From DASRTE01 sp035316885 (GTDB taxonomy: Bacteria; Actinomycetota; Actinomycetes; Jiangellales; Jiangellaceae), in NCBI GenBank assembly GCA_035316885.1, contig DATHII010000119.1:1-29502 (forward strand): a DNA stretch of 29,502 nt, written 5' to 3'. The notes below the pieces were generated by a model. It was not told where the DNA came from and did not search any database. It saw only the letters and a program-made list of their open reading frames with translations. Made by a program: the position numbers and the translations under genes. Shown here piece after piece: positions 7,751-16,087 of the stretch (positions within the stretch are counted from its first letter, which is position 1; the number at the start of each line of letters is the position of its first letter).

Positions 7751-7781
7751 ATTGAGCGTCCTCGACTCAAGTTATACGGAT
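7751..7781 (+). promoter_or_regulatory. HAIR operator (HspR site) overlapping the hsp20 promoter
   Basis: ATTGAGC (7751–7757), 7 bases, ACTCAAG (7765–7771) matches the HspR-associated inverted repeat CTTGAGT-N7-ACTCAAG with exact spacing, a perfect right half and 5 of 7 bases in the left half. TTGAGC can act as a -35, with the -10 inside TTATACGGAT (7772–7781), so bound repressor would cover the promoter. HspR represses heat-shock genes by this site in Streptomyces and in mycobacteria (including acr2). Confidence 0.85.
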
Positions 7782-7825
7782 CGCAGCCACGGACGGCTGC
7801 AACAGACTCATCGGAGGTCAATCCA

Positions 7826-8299
7826 ATGAACACTCTCGTCCTGCGTGGCCGACGCGACCCGTTCGCCGAGGTCGACGCGCTGTTCCGCACGGCTCTCGGG
7901 TCCGACACCTGGCGCCGGGCCGGCTTCGTACCGACGGCCGAGGTCGTCCGCGACGGCGACGACGCCCTGGTCAGCCTCGAACTGCCCGGCCTGGACGCCG
8001 AGCGCGACATCTCCGTCGAGGTCGACGGTGGCCGGCTGGTCGTCAGCGGCGAGCGCCGTGACGAGCGGGCGGAGGAGCGCGGTGGCCGTTCGCTGCGCGA
8101 GGTGCGCTACGGCAGTTTCCGCCGTTCGTTCACGCTCCCGCAGCACGTCTCCGGAGACGACGTGTCGGCGAGCTATGACGCCGGCATCCTGACGGTTCGG
8201 GTCGCCGGGGTTCACGCCGGCTCAACCGCTCAGCGCATTCCCGTCACGGCGGGAACTGCGTCCGCGACCGACATGGCCGACGAGCAGGCCGCAGCCTGA
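7826..8299 (+). CDS. Hsp20/alpha-crystallin small heat-shock protein
   Basis: An ATP-independent holdase chaperone that forms oligomers and keeps unfolded proteins soluble in the cytoplasm. The 157-residue protein has an alpha-crystallin domain at about residues 35–128, starting FVPTAEVVRDGDDALVSLEL and including the conserved LPGLD, VSGERR and the closing AGILTV-type motif (here YDAGILTVRV). The start is ATG 7826 with a GGAGGT site 8 bases upstream. A HAIR operator lies about 60 bp upstream, implying HspR repression and heat induction, as for acr2 in M. tuberculosis. The stop is followed by a strong hairpin that runs into the coaE start. Confidence 0.93.
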   Translation: MNTLVLRGRRDPFAEVDALFRTALGSDTWRRAGFVPTAEVVRDGDDALVSLELPGLDAERDISVEVDGGRLVVSGERRDERAEERGGRSLREVRYGSFRRSFTLPQHVSGDDVSASYDAGILTVRVAGVHAGSTAQRIPVTAGTASATDMADEQAAA

Positions 8300-8304
8300 T
8301 CGCA

Positions 8305-8349
8305 GCGCAGCATGGGCCGCCGTCTCCTAGGCTGCGGCCCATGCTGCGC
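8305..8349. promoter_or_regulatory. 16-bp perfect hairpin spanning the hsp20–coaE junction and the coaE start codon
   Basis: GCGCAGCATGGGCCGC (8305–8320) and its exact complement (8334–8349) flank a 13-base loop. It starts 6 bases after the hsp20 stop, so it can terminate hsp20 transcription. The right arm contains the coaE ATG (8341–8343), so a transcript read through from hsp20 would bury the coaE start in the stem. A transcript started at 8341 would lack the left arm. Confidence 0.7.
8328..8343 (+). promoter_or_regulatory. -10 box for leaderless coaE transcript
   Basis: TAGGCT (8328–8333) fits the actinobacterial TANNNT -10 and lies 7 bases before the coaE ATG. No Shine-Dalgarno precedes the ATG. 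The spacing would place the transcription start at the A of the start codon. The -10 lies in the loop of the inter-gene hairpin. No clear -35 is seen. Confidence 0.55.
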
Positions 8350-9528
8350 GTCGGGCTGACCGGGGGCATCGGGTCGGGCAAGTCGACCGTGGCCCGGCGG
8401 CTCGTGACGCGCGGCGCTGTGCTGGTCGACGCCGACCGGATCGCCCGCGAGGTGGTCGAGCCGGGCACGCCCGGGTTCGCTGCCGTCGTGGCCGAGTTCG
8501 GGCCGGGCGTCGTCGCCGCCGACCGGACACTCGACCGCACGGCACTGGCTCGGGTGGTCTTCGCAGACGAGTCCCGCCGGCGGGCGCTGAACGGCATCGT
8601 GCACCCCCTGGTGGCCGAGCGGCGGGCGGACCTCGTCGCGCGGGCACCGGCTGACGCGGTTGTCGTGGAGGACATCCCGCTGCTCGTCGAGAACGACCTC
8701 GGGGCCGGGTTCCCCATCGTCCTCGTGGTGCACGCACCGGCCGAGGAGCGCGTCCGCCGGCTGGTCGCCGAACGCGGAATGGATGCCGACGACGTCTGGG
8801 CGCGGGTGCGCGCCCAGGCCGGCGACGAGGCCCGTCGTGCGGCCGCCGACGTTTGGCTGGACAACATGGGTCCCGTCGAGCAAGTTCTGGCGATGGTCGA
8901 CACCGTCTGGGAGCAGCGACTGGTTCCGTTCGAGGCGAACCTGCGGGCCGGCCGGCCGGCCGAGCGGGCGCGGCACGCGGTCGTCGTCCCGCCCGACCCG
9001 GTCTGGCCGGCCGTGGCGGCGCGACTGCTGGCGAGAGTGCGCGCGGTGGCGGGCGACCGGGCACATCGAGCCGACCACATCGGGTCCACCTCGGTACCGG
9101 GTCTGCCGGCGAAGGACGTGATCGACCTGCAGGTGGTGGTGGACGACCTCGCCGTGGCCGCCGCGGTAGCGGACAACCTCGCTGCCGCCGGCCTGGTGCG
9201 CCGGGCGGGACCCTGGTGGGACAACGCCCGCGACGGCTCGACCCGGGACAAGGCGTTGGTCCAGAACGCGGACCCCGGCCTGGCCGTGAACTGCCATGTC
9301 CGTCCCGCGGACTCGCCTACCTGGCGTGACGCGCTGCTGTTGCGCGACTACCTGCGGGACACACCGGCGGCGGCCGGCGACTACGCCCGGCTCAAGCGCG
9401 ACCTCGCGGCCGCGGCGCACGACAGCATCGACGACTACGCGGAGGCGAAGACACCGTGGATCAGGTCCACGCTCGCGGCGGCGGACGCATGGTCCGACCG
9501 GACCGGATGGACGTCCGGACCCACCTGA
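8341..9528 (+). CDS. coaE: Dephospho-CoA kinase fused to a GrpB/UPF0157 domain
   Basis: Catalyses the last step of coenzyme A synthesis, ATP-dependent 3'-phosphorylation of dephospho-CoA. The 395-residue protein starts MLRVGLTGGIGSGKSTVARR, with the P-loop at about residues 8–15, then DADRIAREVVEPG and the conserved LNGIVHPLV and VEDIPLLVE stretches, to about residue 205. The C-terminal half (about 215–390) is a GrpB/UPF0157 nucleotidyltransferase-like domain with HIGSTSVPGLPAKDVIDLQ. This two-domain arrangement is also found in mycobacterial CoaE; the role of the GrpB part is not settled. The start is ATG 8341, probably leaderless. uvrB follows after 58 bp. Confidence 0.95.
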   Translation: MLRVGLTGGIGSGKSTVARRLVTRGAVLVDADRIAREVVEPGTPGFAAVVAEFGPGVVAADRTLDRTALARVVFADESRRRALNGIVHPLVAERRADLVARAPADAVVVEDIPLLVENDLGAGFPIVLVVHAPAEERVRRLVAERGMDADDVWARVRAQAGDEARRAAADVWLDNMGPVEQVLAMVDTVWEQRLVPFEANLRAGRPAERARHAVVVPPDPVWPAVAARLLARVRAVAGDRAHRADHIGSTSVPGLPAKDVIDLQVVVDDLAVAAAVADNLAAAGLVRRAGPWWDNARDGSTRDKALVQNADPGLAVNCHVRPADSPTWRDALLLRDYLRDTPAAAGDYARLKRDLAAAAHDSIDDYAEAKTPWIRSTLAAADAWSDRTGWTSGPT

Positions 9529-9557
9529 CCCTGACGGGGGAGCGCGTGGTCGGCAGC

Positions 9558-9586
9558 CTGTCCGACCGTCGACGTACGGTGGTCGT

Positions 9587-9589
<3 letters not shown>
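9558..9589 (+). promoter_or_regulatory. uvrB leaderless promoter with weak PafBC-like element
   Basis: -10 TACGGT (9575–9580) lies 6 bases before the uvrB GTG (9587). Exactly 8 bases upstream of the -10 is CTGTCCGAC (9558–9566), which keeps the TGTC core of the mycobacterial PafBC/RecA-NDp motif (TTGTCRGTG-N8-TANNNT) but little else. No Shine-Dalgarno is seen before the start. Confidence 0.5.
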
Positions 9590-11694
<2,105 letters not shown>

Positions 11695-11698
<4 letters not shown>

Positions 11699-12045
11699 CA
11701 CCCGACGAGATGCTCGCGCACTGCCTCGCCAAACCGGGCGCGTGGCAGGACGAACCGTGGGAGGGCGACGTCGTCACGAAGGTCGGTGACAAGATCTTCG
11801 CCTTCCTGGGATCGGGCGGTTCGGTGGGTGTCAAGTGTGGGAGCAGCCGCGAAGAGGCCGACGAGTGGCTGCTCCGCTACCCCGACGACGCCAGCGTCAT
11901 GGCGTACATCGGCCGCTCCGGCTGGAACACCCTGGTCCATGGCGGTGCGATCCCCGACGACGAGCTCCTACAGGCGATCGACGACTCCTACGCGACCGTG
12001 GTGGCAAGGCTTCCCAAGCGTCTACGTCCCGAGCAGGCTCGCTAG
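11695..12045 (+). CDS. MmcQ/YjbR family protein (DUF419)
   Basis: A 116-residue small cytoplasmic protein with the CyaY-like fold of the MmcQ/YjbR family. Signs are MTPDEMLAHCLAKPGAWQDE (leading helix and the conserved KPGA-E-PW-type opening), VTKVGDKIFAFLG, VKCGSSREEADEWLLRYP and SGWNTLVHGGAIPDDEL near the end, where the WNT/L-DG-I motif usually lies. Some members bind DNA; the cellular role is largely unknown. ATG 11695 overlaps the uvrB TGA (ATGA), so it is almost certainly translationally coupled to uvrB and expressed with it. That placement suggests, without proving, a link to DNA damage. Confidence 0.9.
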
Positions 12046-12084
12046 CGCCGAAAAGTGCCGGGCCGGGCGGCCGTGAGAGAATCG

Positions 12085-12205
12085 TCTACGCGTGGAGGGG
12101 AGTATCCCGTCGCGGCGGTGTCGTCATCACGGTTAGGTCCCTGTTGGGGACCACCCGGTACCGCCGGCCCGGCAGCGGGTGGGAGAGACCTTCGGCCGGT
12201 GTGGC
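12085..12205 (+). ncRNA. yybP-ykoY manganese riboswitch upstream of terC
   Basis: The 200-bp gap before terC holds the conserved blocks of the yybP-ykoY aptamer in order: GGGGAGTA (12097–12104), CGTCATCAC (12122–12130), a variable hairpin, then CCCGG…CGGCAGCGGGTGG and GAGACCTTCGG (12184–12194). These are the two Mn-binding loop segments and the closing P1 strand. The class senses Mn2+ and commonly controls TerC/MntP-type exporters. The boundaries are approximate. The expression platform must lie between about 12195 and the GTG at 12248, in a GC-rich stretch that can form a hairpin around the GAGAGG ribosome site. Confidence 0.88.
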
Positions 12206-12247
12206 GCCCGCGGCGCGGCAAATCGACCGGAGAGAGGAATCCCGCCC

Positions 12248-13270
12248 GTGGTGGACCTGCCCATCTGGTTCGAGGTCGGCACCTTCGTCGTGCTGAGCGC
12301 GCTCCTCGTGGCCGACCTCGTCATCGTCACCCGCAGGCCGCACGAACCCTCGATCAGGGAGGCGAGCCTGTGGGTCTCGTTCTACGTGATCCTCGCGCTG
12401 GCGTTCGGCGTCGTCATGCTGGTGGTAGCCGGGGGACAGGCGTCGGGCGAGTTCTACGCCGGGTGGCTGACCGAGTACAGCCTCTCGGTCGACAACCTGT
12501 TCATCTTCGTGATCATCATGGCGCAGTTCCGGGTGCCACGGCCGTACCAGCAGTCGGTGCTGATGTTCGGCATCCTGCTGGCGATCGTGCTGCGTGGCAT
12601 CTTCATCATGATCGGCGCCGTCGCCATCAACGAGTTCGCCTGGGTGTTCTACCTTTTCGGGCTGTTCCTCATCTACACGGCGGTGAGACTGGCCGATCAG
12701 CAGGCGCTCCAGGGCGACGATGCCAACGACGACGCGTACGAGAACGCGGTCATCCGGCGGGCCCGGCGCGTGCTGCCGCTGAGCAAGGAGTACGACGGGG
12801 TCAAGCTGCGGACCCGCGTCGACGGCAAGAAGGTCTTCACACCGATGGTGATCGTGTTCATCTCGATCGCCTCCGCCGACATCTTGTTCGCCGTCGACTC
12901 GATACCAGCGATCTTCGGGCTCACCCAGGAGGCGTTCATCGTCTTCACCGCGAACATTTTTGCGTTGATGGGCCTGCGCCAGCTGTACTTCCTGATCGGC
13001 GGGCTGCTGGACCGGCTGATCTACCTCTCGGCCGGTCTCGCCGTCATCCTCGGATTCATCGGGGTCAAGCTGATCCTGACCGCCCTGCACGAGAACAACC
13101 TGCCGTTCGTCAACGGCGGCCAGCCGCTCGACGGCGTTCCCGAAGTGCCGATCTGGCTCTCGCTGACGGTGATCGTCGCCACGCTGCTCGTCACCACGGT
13201 GGCGAGCCTGCTGCAGACGCGCCGGGTCCGACGGCGCGCCGGACAGTCGACCACAGCGCCGGCACCTTGA
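12248..13270 (+). CDS. TerC family integral membrane protein, probable manganese exporter
   Basis: A 340-residue protein with about nine transmembrane helices. It carries the family's membrane-buried acidic motifs: EYSLSVDNLFIF (Asp82) and SADILFAVDSIPAIF (Asp211 and Asp217). TerC proteins such as Alx and YkoY/MeeF are Mn2+ exporters in characterised cases; the older name refers to tellurite resistance. The yybP-ykoY riboswitch directly upstream supports manganese efflux here. A central cytoplasmic loop (about 155–195) holds RRARRVLPLSKEYDGVKLRT. The start is GTG 12248 (12251 is also possible) after GAGAGGA about 10 bases away. A small hairpin follows the stop. It ends 13 bp from the convergent MBL gene. 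Confidence 0.93.
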   Translation: MVDLPIWFEVGTFVVLSALLVADLVIVTRRPHEPSIREASLWVSFYVILALAFGVVMLVVAGGQASGEFYAGWLTEYSLSVDNLFIFVIIMAQFRVPRPYQQSVLMFGILLAIVLRGIFIMIGAVAINEFAWVFYLFGLFLIYTAVRLADQQALQGDDANDDAYENAVIRRARRVLPLSKEYDGVKLRTRVDGKKVFTPMVIVFISIASADILFAVDSIPAIFGLTQEAFIVFTANIFALMGLRQLYFLIGGLLDRLIYLSAGLAVILGFIGVKLILTALHENNLPFVNGGQPLDGVPEVPIWLSLTVIVATLLVTTVASLLQTRRVRRRAGQSTTAPAP

Positions 13271-13272
13271 TC

Positions 13273-13285
13273 GACCCGCCGGGTC
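13273..13285. terminator. Short hairpin between convergent terC and MBL genes
   Basis: GACCC-GCC-GGGTC is a 5-bp stem in the 13-bp gap between two converging genes, overlapping the last bases of the MBL stop. It could act in both directions, but it is small and has no T-run, so its strength is doubtful. Confidence 0.35.
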
Positions 13286-13943
13286 ACCAGCCGCGGGCTC
13301 GCCACTCCGCCAGGTGTGGGCGCTCCGCGCCGAGCGTGGTGTCGTTGCCGTGTCCGGGGTACACCCAGGTCTCGTCCGGGAGCCGGTCGAACAGCTTGGC
13401 CGTGACGTCTCCGAGGAGGCGCTCGAAGGCCTCGGCCGAGCCGTGAGTGCTGCCCACGCCACCGGGGAAGAGACTGTCGCCGGTCCACAGGTGAGGAGCG
13501 CCGGTCGGGTCGTCGTAGAGCAGGGCGATGCTGCCCGGCGTGTGGCCGACCAGATGAACGACCACGAGCATGATGGAGCCGACTCCCACCCGATCGCCGT
13601 CGACCACCGGCTCGGTCGTCGGCACCGGGATCGCGGGCGCGTCGTCGGCATGCGCGACGGTCGCCGAACCCGTGCGCCCGACCACCTCGGCGAGCGCCCG
13701 CCAATGGTCGGGGTGGCGGTGAGTGGTCACCACGCGGACGAGAGGGCCCTCGCCACACAGCGCGAGGATCCGGTCCGGCTCCGCCGCCGCGTCGACGACG
13801 AGCTCCGCGCCCGTGCGGCGGCAGCGCAACACGTAGACGTTGTTGTCCATCGGGCCCACCGAGGCCTTGGTGACGATCAGGTGGGCGAGCTCGCGGACGG
13901 CCGGCGGACCGCCCGGCACCACCTTGCCGCTGTAGCGGCTCAT
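13284..13943 (-). CDS. MBL-fold metallo-hydrolase (glyoxalase II-like)
   Basis: A 219-residue metallo-beta-lactamase-fold hydrolase. The metal-binding signature THRHPDH gives His75, His77, Asp79 and His80. Downstream are GHTPGSIALL (third metal His), TGDSLFPGGVG (bridging Asp) and YPGHGNDT (last His), the arrangement of glyoxalase II-type thioester hydrolases. The substrate is not determined; in this group mycothiol replaces glutathione in actinobacteria. The start is ATG 13943, which overlaps the upstream gene's TGA by one base (TGATG), so the gene is translationally coupled to the MDMPI-like gene. This suggests a paired thiol-detoxification function. Confidence 0.92.
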   Translation of the reverse strand: MSRYSGKVVPGGPPAVRELAHLIVTKASVGPMDNNVYVLRCRRTGAELVVDAAAEPDRILALCGEGPLVRVVTTHRHPDHWRALAEVVGRTGSATVAHADDAPAIPVPTTEPVVDGDRVGVGSIMLVVVHLVGHTPGSIALLYDDPTGAPHLWTGDSLFPGGVGSTHGSAEAFERLLGDVTAKLFDRLPDETWVYPGHGNDTTLGAERPHLAEWRARGW

Positions 13944-14734
13944 CAGGCCCAGGCAGGCAGGGCCGGCAGCGGCCCAGCAGGTTCGACCGCGAGGTCGTCA
14001 CCGACCGAACGCCCGGTCAGCCAGCCCAGCATCGCCGGCGCCGACCCGGAGACGGTCGTCTCGCCCCCCGGGCCGAGCCGTTCGGCGGTGCCGTCGACGA
14101 CGAGGTTCAGGCCGGGCACGTCGTCGCGACGTCCGAACATGCGCAGCGTCTCCGCTAGCGCCCGGTCGACGAACCAGGGCGCCCAGTCGGCCGGTGTGTA
14201 ACCCGTGACCAGGTCGACATGGTGGAGCTCGAGCTCTTTGAGGCGTTGCCAGAGGATCCTGCGTGCCGGAATGGTGGCTCCTGCTGCAGCAGCTCCCATC
14301 CTGACCTGCCGCTCCCAGGCCTCGTCCGGGAGGGACGCGACGGCGGCCGAAAACCGCCGCGCCGACGCATGCAGGTCGTCGAGGATGACACCGGCGTCGC
14401 GTGCGGCGCCTGCGGCGATGTCGGCCTCGCGCGCGTCAGCGCTGCTGTACATCGGGGTCTCGACCCCGGTACCCGCCCAGGTGAGCAGGTTGGTCAGCCC
14501 ATCGGCGTTGCGGGCGACGTGGCTCACCACATGGGCCCGGGTCCAGCCCGTGCACAGGCTCGGCTCGCGCAGCGCTGCCGGGTCGAGCCGCTCGACGCTG
14601 CCGACCAACCGGTCGGTGGCCGCGGTGACCGGGCCGACGCCGGCCGTGTCCGGAGCAGCGACCTCGCCGGTGGCGGCGTCGTCGGCCACCGAGTCGGACG
14701 GATCGGCGGGTTGGGACGGCGGTAAGTCCTGCAC
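13943..14734 (-). CDS. Maleylpyruvate isomerase-type mycothiol-dependent enzyme (DinB/MDMPI fold)
   Basis: A 263-residue protein whose helical-bundle domain (about 40–150) carries SLCTGWTRAHVVSHVARNADGL and KELELHHVDL, which hold the metal ligands (His, Glu, His) of the DinB/MDMPI fold, followed by a C-terminal domain (about 180–262). Family members use mycothiol as cofactor for isomerisation or transfer reactions; the natural substrate of most is unknown, so maleylpyruvate should not be assumed. The start is GTG 14734, 7 bases after a -10-like TACCGT on this strand and with no Shine-Dalgarno, so probably leaderless. The first ~35 residues are Asp/Ser/Pro-rich and poorly conserved. The longer open frame upstream is an overlap with the next gene. 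Coupled to the MBL hydrolase. Confidence 0.85.
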   Translation of the reverse strand: MQDLPPSQPADPSDSVADDAATGEVAAPDTAGVGPVTAATDRLVGSVERLDPAALREPSLCTGWTRAHVVSHVARNADGLTNLLTWAGTGVETPMYSSADAREADIAAGAARDAGVILDDLHASARRFSAAVASLPDEAWERQVRMGAAAAGATIPARRILWQRLKELELHHVDLVTGYTPADWAPWFVDRALAETLRMFGRRDDVPGLNLVVDGTAERLGPGGETTVSGSAPAMLGWLTGRSVGDDLAVEPAGPLPALPAWA

Positions 14735-14747
14735 GATGTCGACGGTA
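14732..14747 (-). promoter_or_regulatory. -10 box for leaderless MDMPI-like gene
   Basis: Read on the minus strand, TACCGT (14747–14742) is followed by 7 bases and then GTG 14734. It fits TANNNT with the leaderless spacing seen elsewhere in the window. No -35 is evident. Confidence 0.4.
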
Positions 14748-14784
14748 GAGGCACCGTCAAGCGCCGAATGAGTCGCGGGGCCGG

Positions 14785-15267
14785 TCAGTCCTCGTCGCCA
14801 TCGTCGTCGATCTCGGCCGAGGGGCTTCCCCCCACGCAACGCAGTTCGACCTTGACGTCCCTGTCGTCGGACTCGAACTCGACCCGCGCCTCGGCTGCCG
14901 GACCCCGCTCGACCTTCTCCGCGCGGAAGCCCTGTCCCGGCGTCCAGGACAGCACCTCGACGTCCTGGCCGGTGCACCGGGCGATCACGCTGCCCCCGGC
15001 ACTGCTCACGACGGCTGGATCCGACCCGGCGGACGGCTCGGACGTATCCGGGTTCGGGGACGGCGAGGACGTGCCGGCCGACTCGGTTGCCGACGCCAGC
15101 GCGCGGACAACCTCGTCCTGGCTCATCGTCCGGGTCGAGTCGCCGAAGATCCCGGAGCCGAGCACGGAGACCGCCGCGAGCGTGACACCGGCGGCCGTGA
15201 CCGCGGCCGCAAGCCACCCGGACACCGCGACCAGGCGGCGAGGGAACCGCCGGGCACCGTCGCTCAT
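14785..15267 (-). CDS. Membrane-anchored protein of unknown function
   Basis: A 160-residue protein: short basic cytoplasmic start (MSDGARRFPRRLVA), one transmembrane helix (about residues 15–38), then an extracytoplasmic part with a Ser/Thr/Pro-rich linker (about 65–88) and a small domain with two cysteines (IARCTGQD and ELRCVGG) that could form a disulfide. The C-terminus is acidic (EIDDDGDED). I do not recognise a family. ATG 15267 is preferred over an in-frame ATG 18 bases upstream, because an AAAGG site sits 10 bases before it and the hydrophobic helix starts sooner. It is divergent from the response regulator gene, sharing a 102-bp gap with TAACGTC repeats, so it may be controlled by that regulator. 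Confidence 0.75.
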   Translation of the reverse strand: MSDGARRFPRRLVAVSGWLAAAVTAAGVTLAAVSVLGSGIFGDSTRTMSQDEVVRALASATESAGTSSPSPNPDTSEPSAGSDPAVVSSAGGSVIARCTGQDVEVLSWTPGQGFRAEKVERGPAAEARVEFESDDRDVKVELRCVGGSPSAEIDDDGDED

Positions 15268-15292
15268 GCAGAGAGCCTTTCGCACCGGACCA

Positions 15293-15321
15293 TAACGTCA
15301 GGCTAAGACCGCCGTAACGTC
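15293..15321. promoter_or_regulatory. Direct repeats TAACGTC in the divergent region before the response regulator
   Basis: TAACGTC occurs at 15293–15299 and 15315–15321, 22 bp apart (two helical turns on the same face). Between them is CTAAG, which on the minus strand reads CTTAG, matching CTTAGG repeats before the PepSY gene. OmpR/PhoB regulators bind direct repeats with 10–11-bp periodicity, so an autoregulatory site is plausible. Confidence 0.45.
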
Positions 15322-15357
15322 CCTTCTCACAACCCGTGCGCGCGCCCCGCGCTCGGA

Positions 15358-15372
15358 TAGCGTTCCTGCGTG
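15358..15372 (+). promoter_or_regulatory. -10 box for leaderless response regulator transcript
   Basis: TAGCGT (15358–15363) lies 6 bases before GTG 15370, with no Shine-Dalgarno. The direct repeats at 15293–15321 lie about 37–65 bp upstream of the -10, where an activator of the OmpR type would bind. Confidence 0.5.
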
Positions 15373-16056
15373 GTCCACGTGCTCCTCATCGAGGACGATC
15401 CGACGATCCGCTCGGCTTTGATCCGTGCGCTCGGCGAGCACGGGCACGCCGTCTCGTCGGCCGCGACGGGCGGGCAGGGACTCCAGCTCGCGATGGCCGA
15501 GCACCCCGACCTGGTCGTCCTCGACCTCGGCCTGCCCGACCTGGACGGGCGGGAGGTCCTGGCGATGCTGCGCGCCGTCGACGACGTCCCCGTCATCGTG
15601 GCGACCGCACGCGATGGCGACCCTGAGATCGTGGCCGCGCTCGAGGCCGGTGCGGACGATTACCTGGTCAAACCGTTCAGTGGCGCCCAATTGCACGCAC
15701 GGATCGGTGCCGTCCTGCGCAGAGCGGGCCCGGACGCAGCCTCCGACCCGACCGTGGTCGTGGGTGGGTTACGCATCGATCCGCGCTCGCGGGAGGCGGT
15801 GCTCGACGGGTCCACCCTGGAGCTGACCCCGCGCGAGTTCGATCTGCTGCACCATCTCGCGGCGCGTCCCGGTCAGGTCGTGAGCAAACGGGAACTGTCG
15901 ACCCAGGTGTGGCAGGCGCCGTACGGGGGCGCCGACAAGACCGTCGACGTCCACCTGTCCTGGTTGCGTCGCAAGCTGGGGGAGACAGCGCAGGAGCCGA
16001 GGTTCATCCACACGGTACGCGGGGTCGGCGTCAAACTGATCCCGCCACTGGGATGA
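15370..16056 (+). CDS. OmpR/PhoB-family response regulator
   Basis: A 228-residue two-component transcription factor. The receiver domain (1–118) has the acidic pair Asp9/Asp10, phospho-acceptor Asp52 in VLDLGLPDLDG, TAR and the conserved Lys in DYLVKPF. The winged-helix DNA-binding domain (about 128–226) has LTPREFDLLHHLAARPGQVV, VDVHLSWLRRKLGE and TVRGVGVKL. It presumably controls the membrane/PepSY genes around it. The start is GTG 15370, which follows a -10 box by 6 bases (leaderless). The kinase follows after 31 bp. Confidence 0.95.
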   Translation: MVHVLLIEDDPTIRSALIRALGEHGHAVSSAATGGQGLQLAMAEHPDLVVLDLGLPDLDGREVLAMLRAVDDVPVIVATARDGDPEIVAALEAGADDYLVKPFSGAQLHARIGAVLRRAGPDAASDPTVVVGGLRIDPRSREAVLDGSTLELTPREFDLLHHLAARPGQVVSKRELSTQVWQAPYGGADKTVDVHLSWLRRKLGETAQEPRFIHTVRGVGVKLIPPLG

Positions 16057-16087
16057 GCCGGCCGGACGCGGACCGACCGGTGACCCG

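Noticed and set aside
7772..7777. TTATAC as the hsp20 -10 with TTGAGC as -35
   Set aside because: The spacing would be 14 bp, too short; a -10 a few bases later (17 bp) fits better, so only a region is given.
9296..9586. Upstream extension of the uvrB frame
   Set aside because: It overlaps the end of coaE and lacks UvrB similarity; a -10 box before GTG 9587 supports the later start.
12055..13446. A 463-codon plus-strand frame over the riboswitch and terC
   Set aside because: The sequence is Arg/Gly/His-rich without motifs; the terC frame carries clear TerC signatures and membrane helices.
14735..15217. A longer N-terminus for the MDMPI-like protein up to 15217
   Set aside because: It would overlap the whole membrane-anchored gene in another frame and has low-complexity, non-homologous sequence.
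16053..16087. ATGA overlap at the response regulator stop as the kinase start
   Set aside because: ATG 16053 and GTG 16080 are out of frame with the kinase; GTG 16088 is the first usable in-frame start before the first helix.
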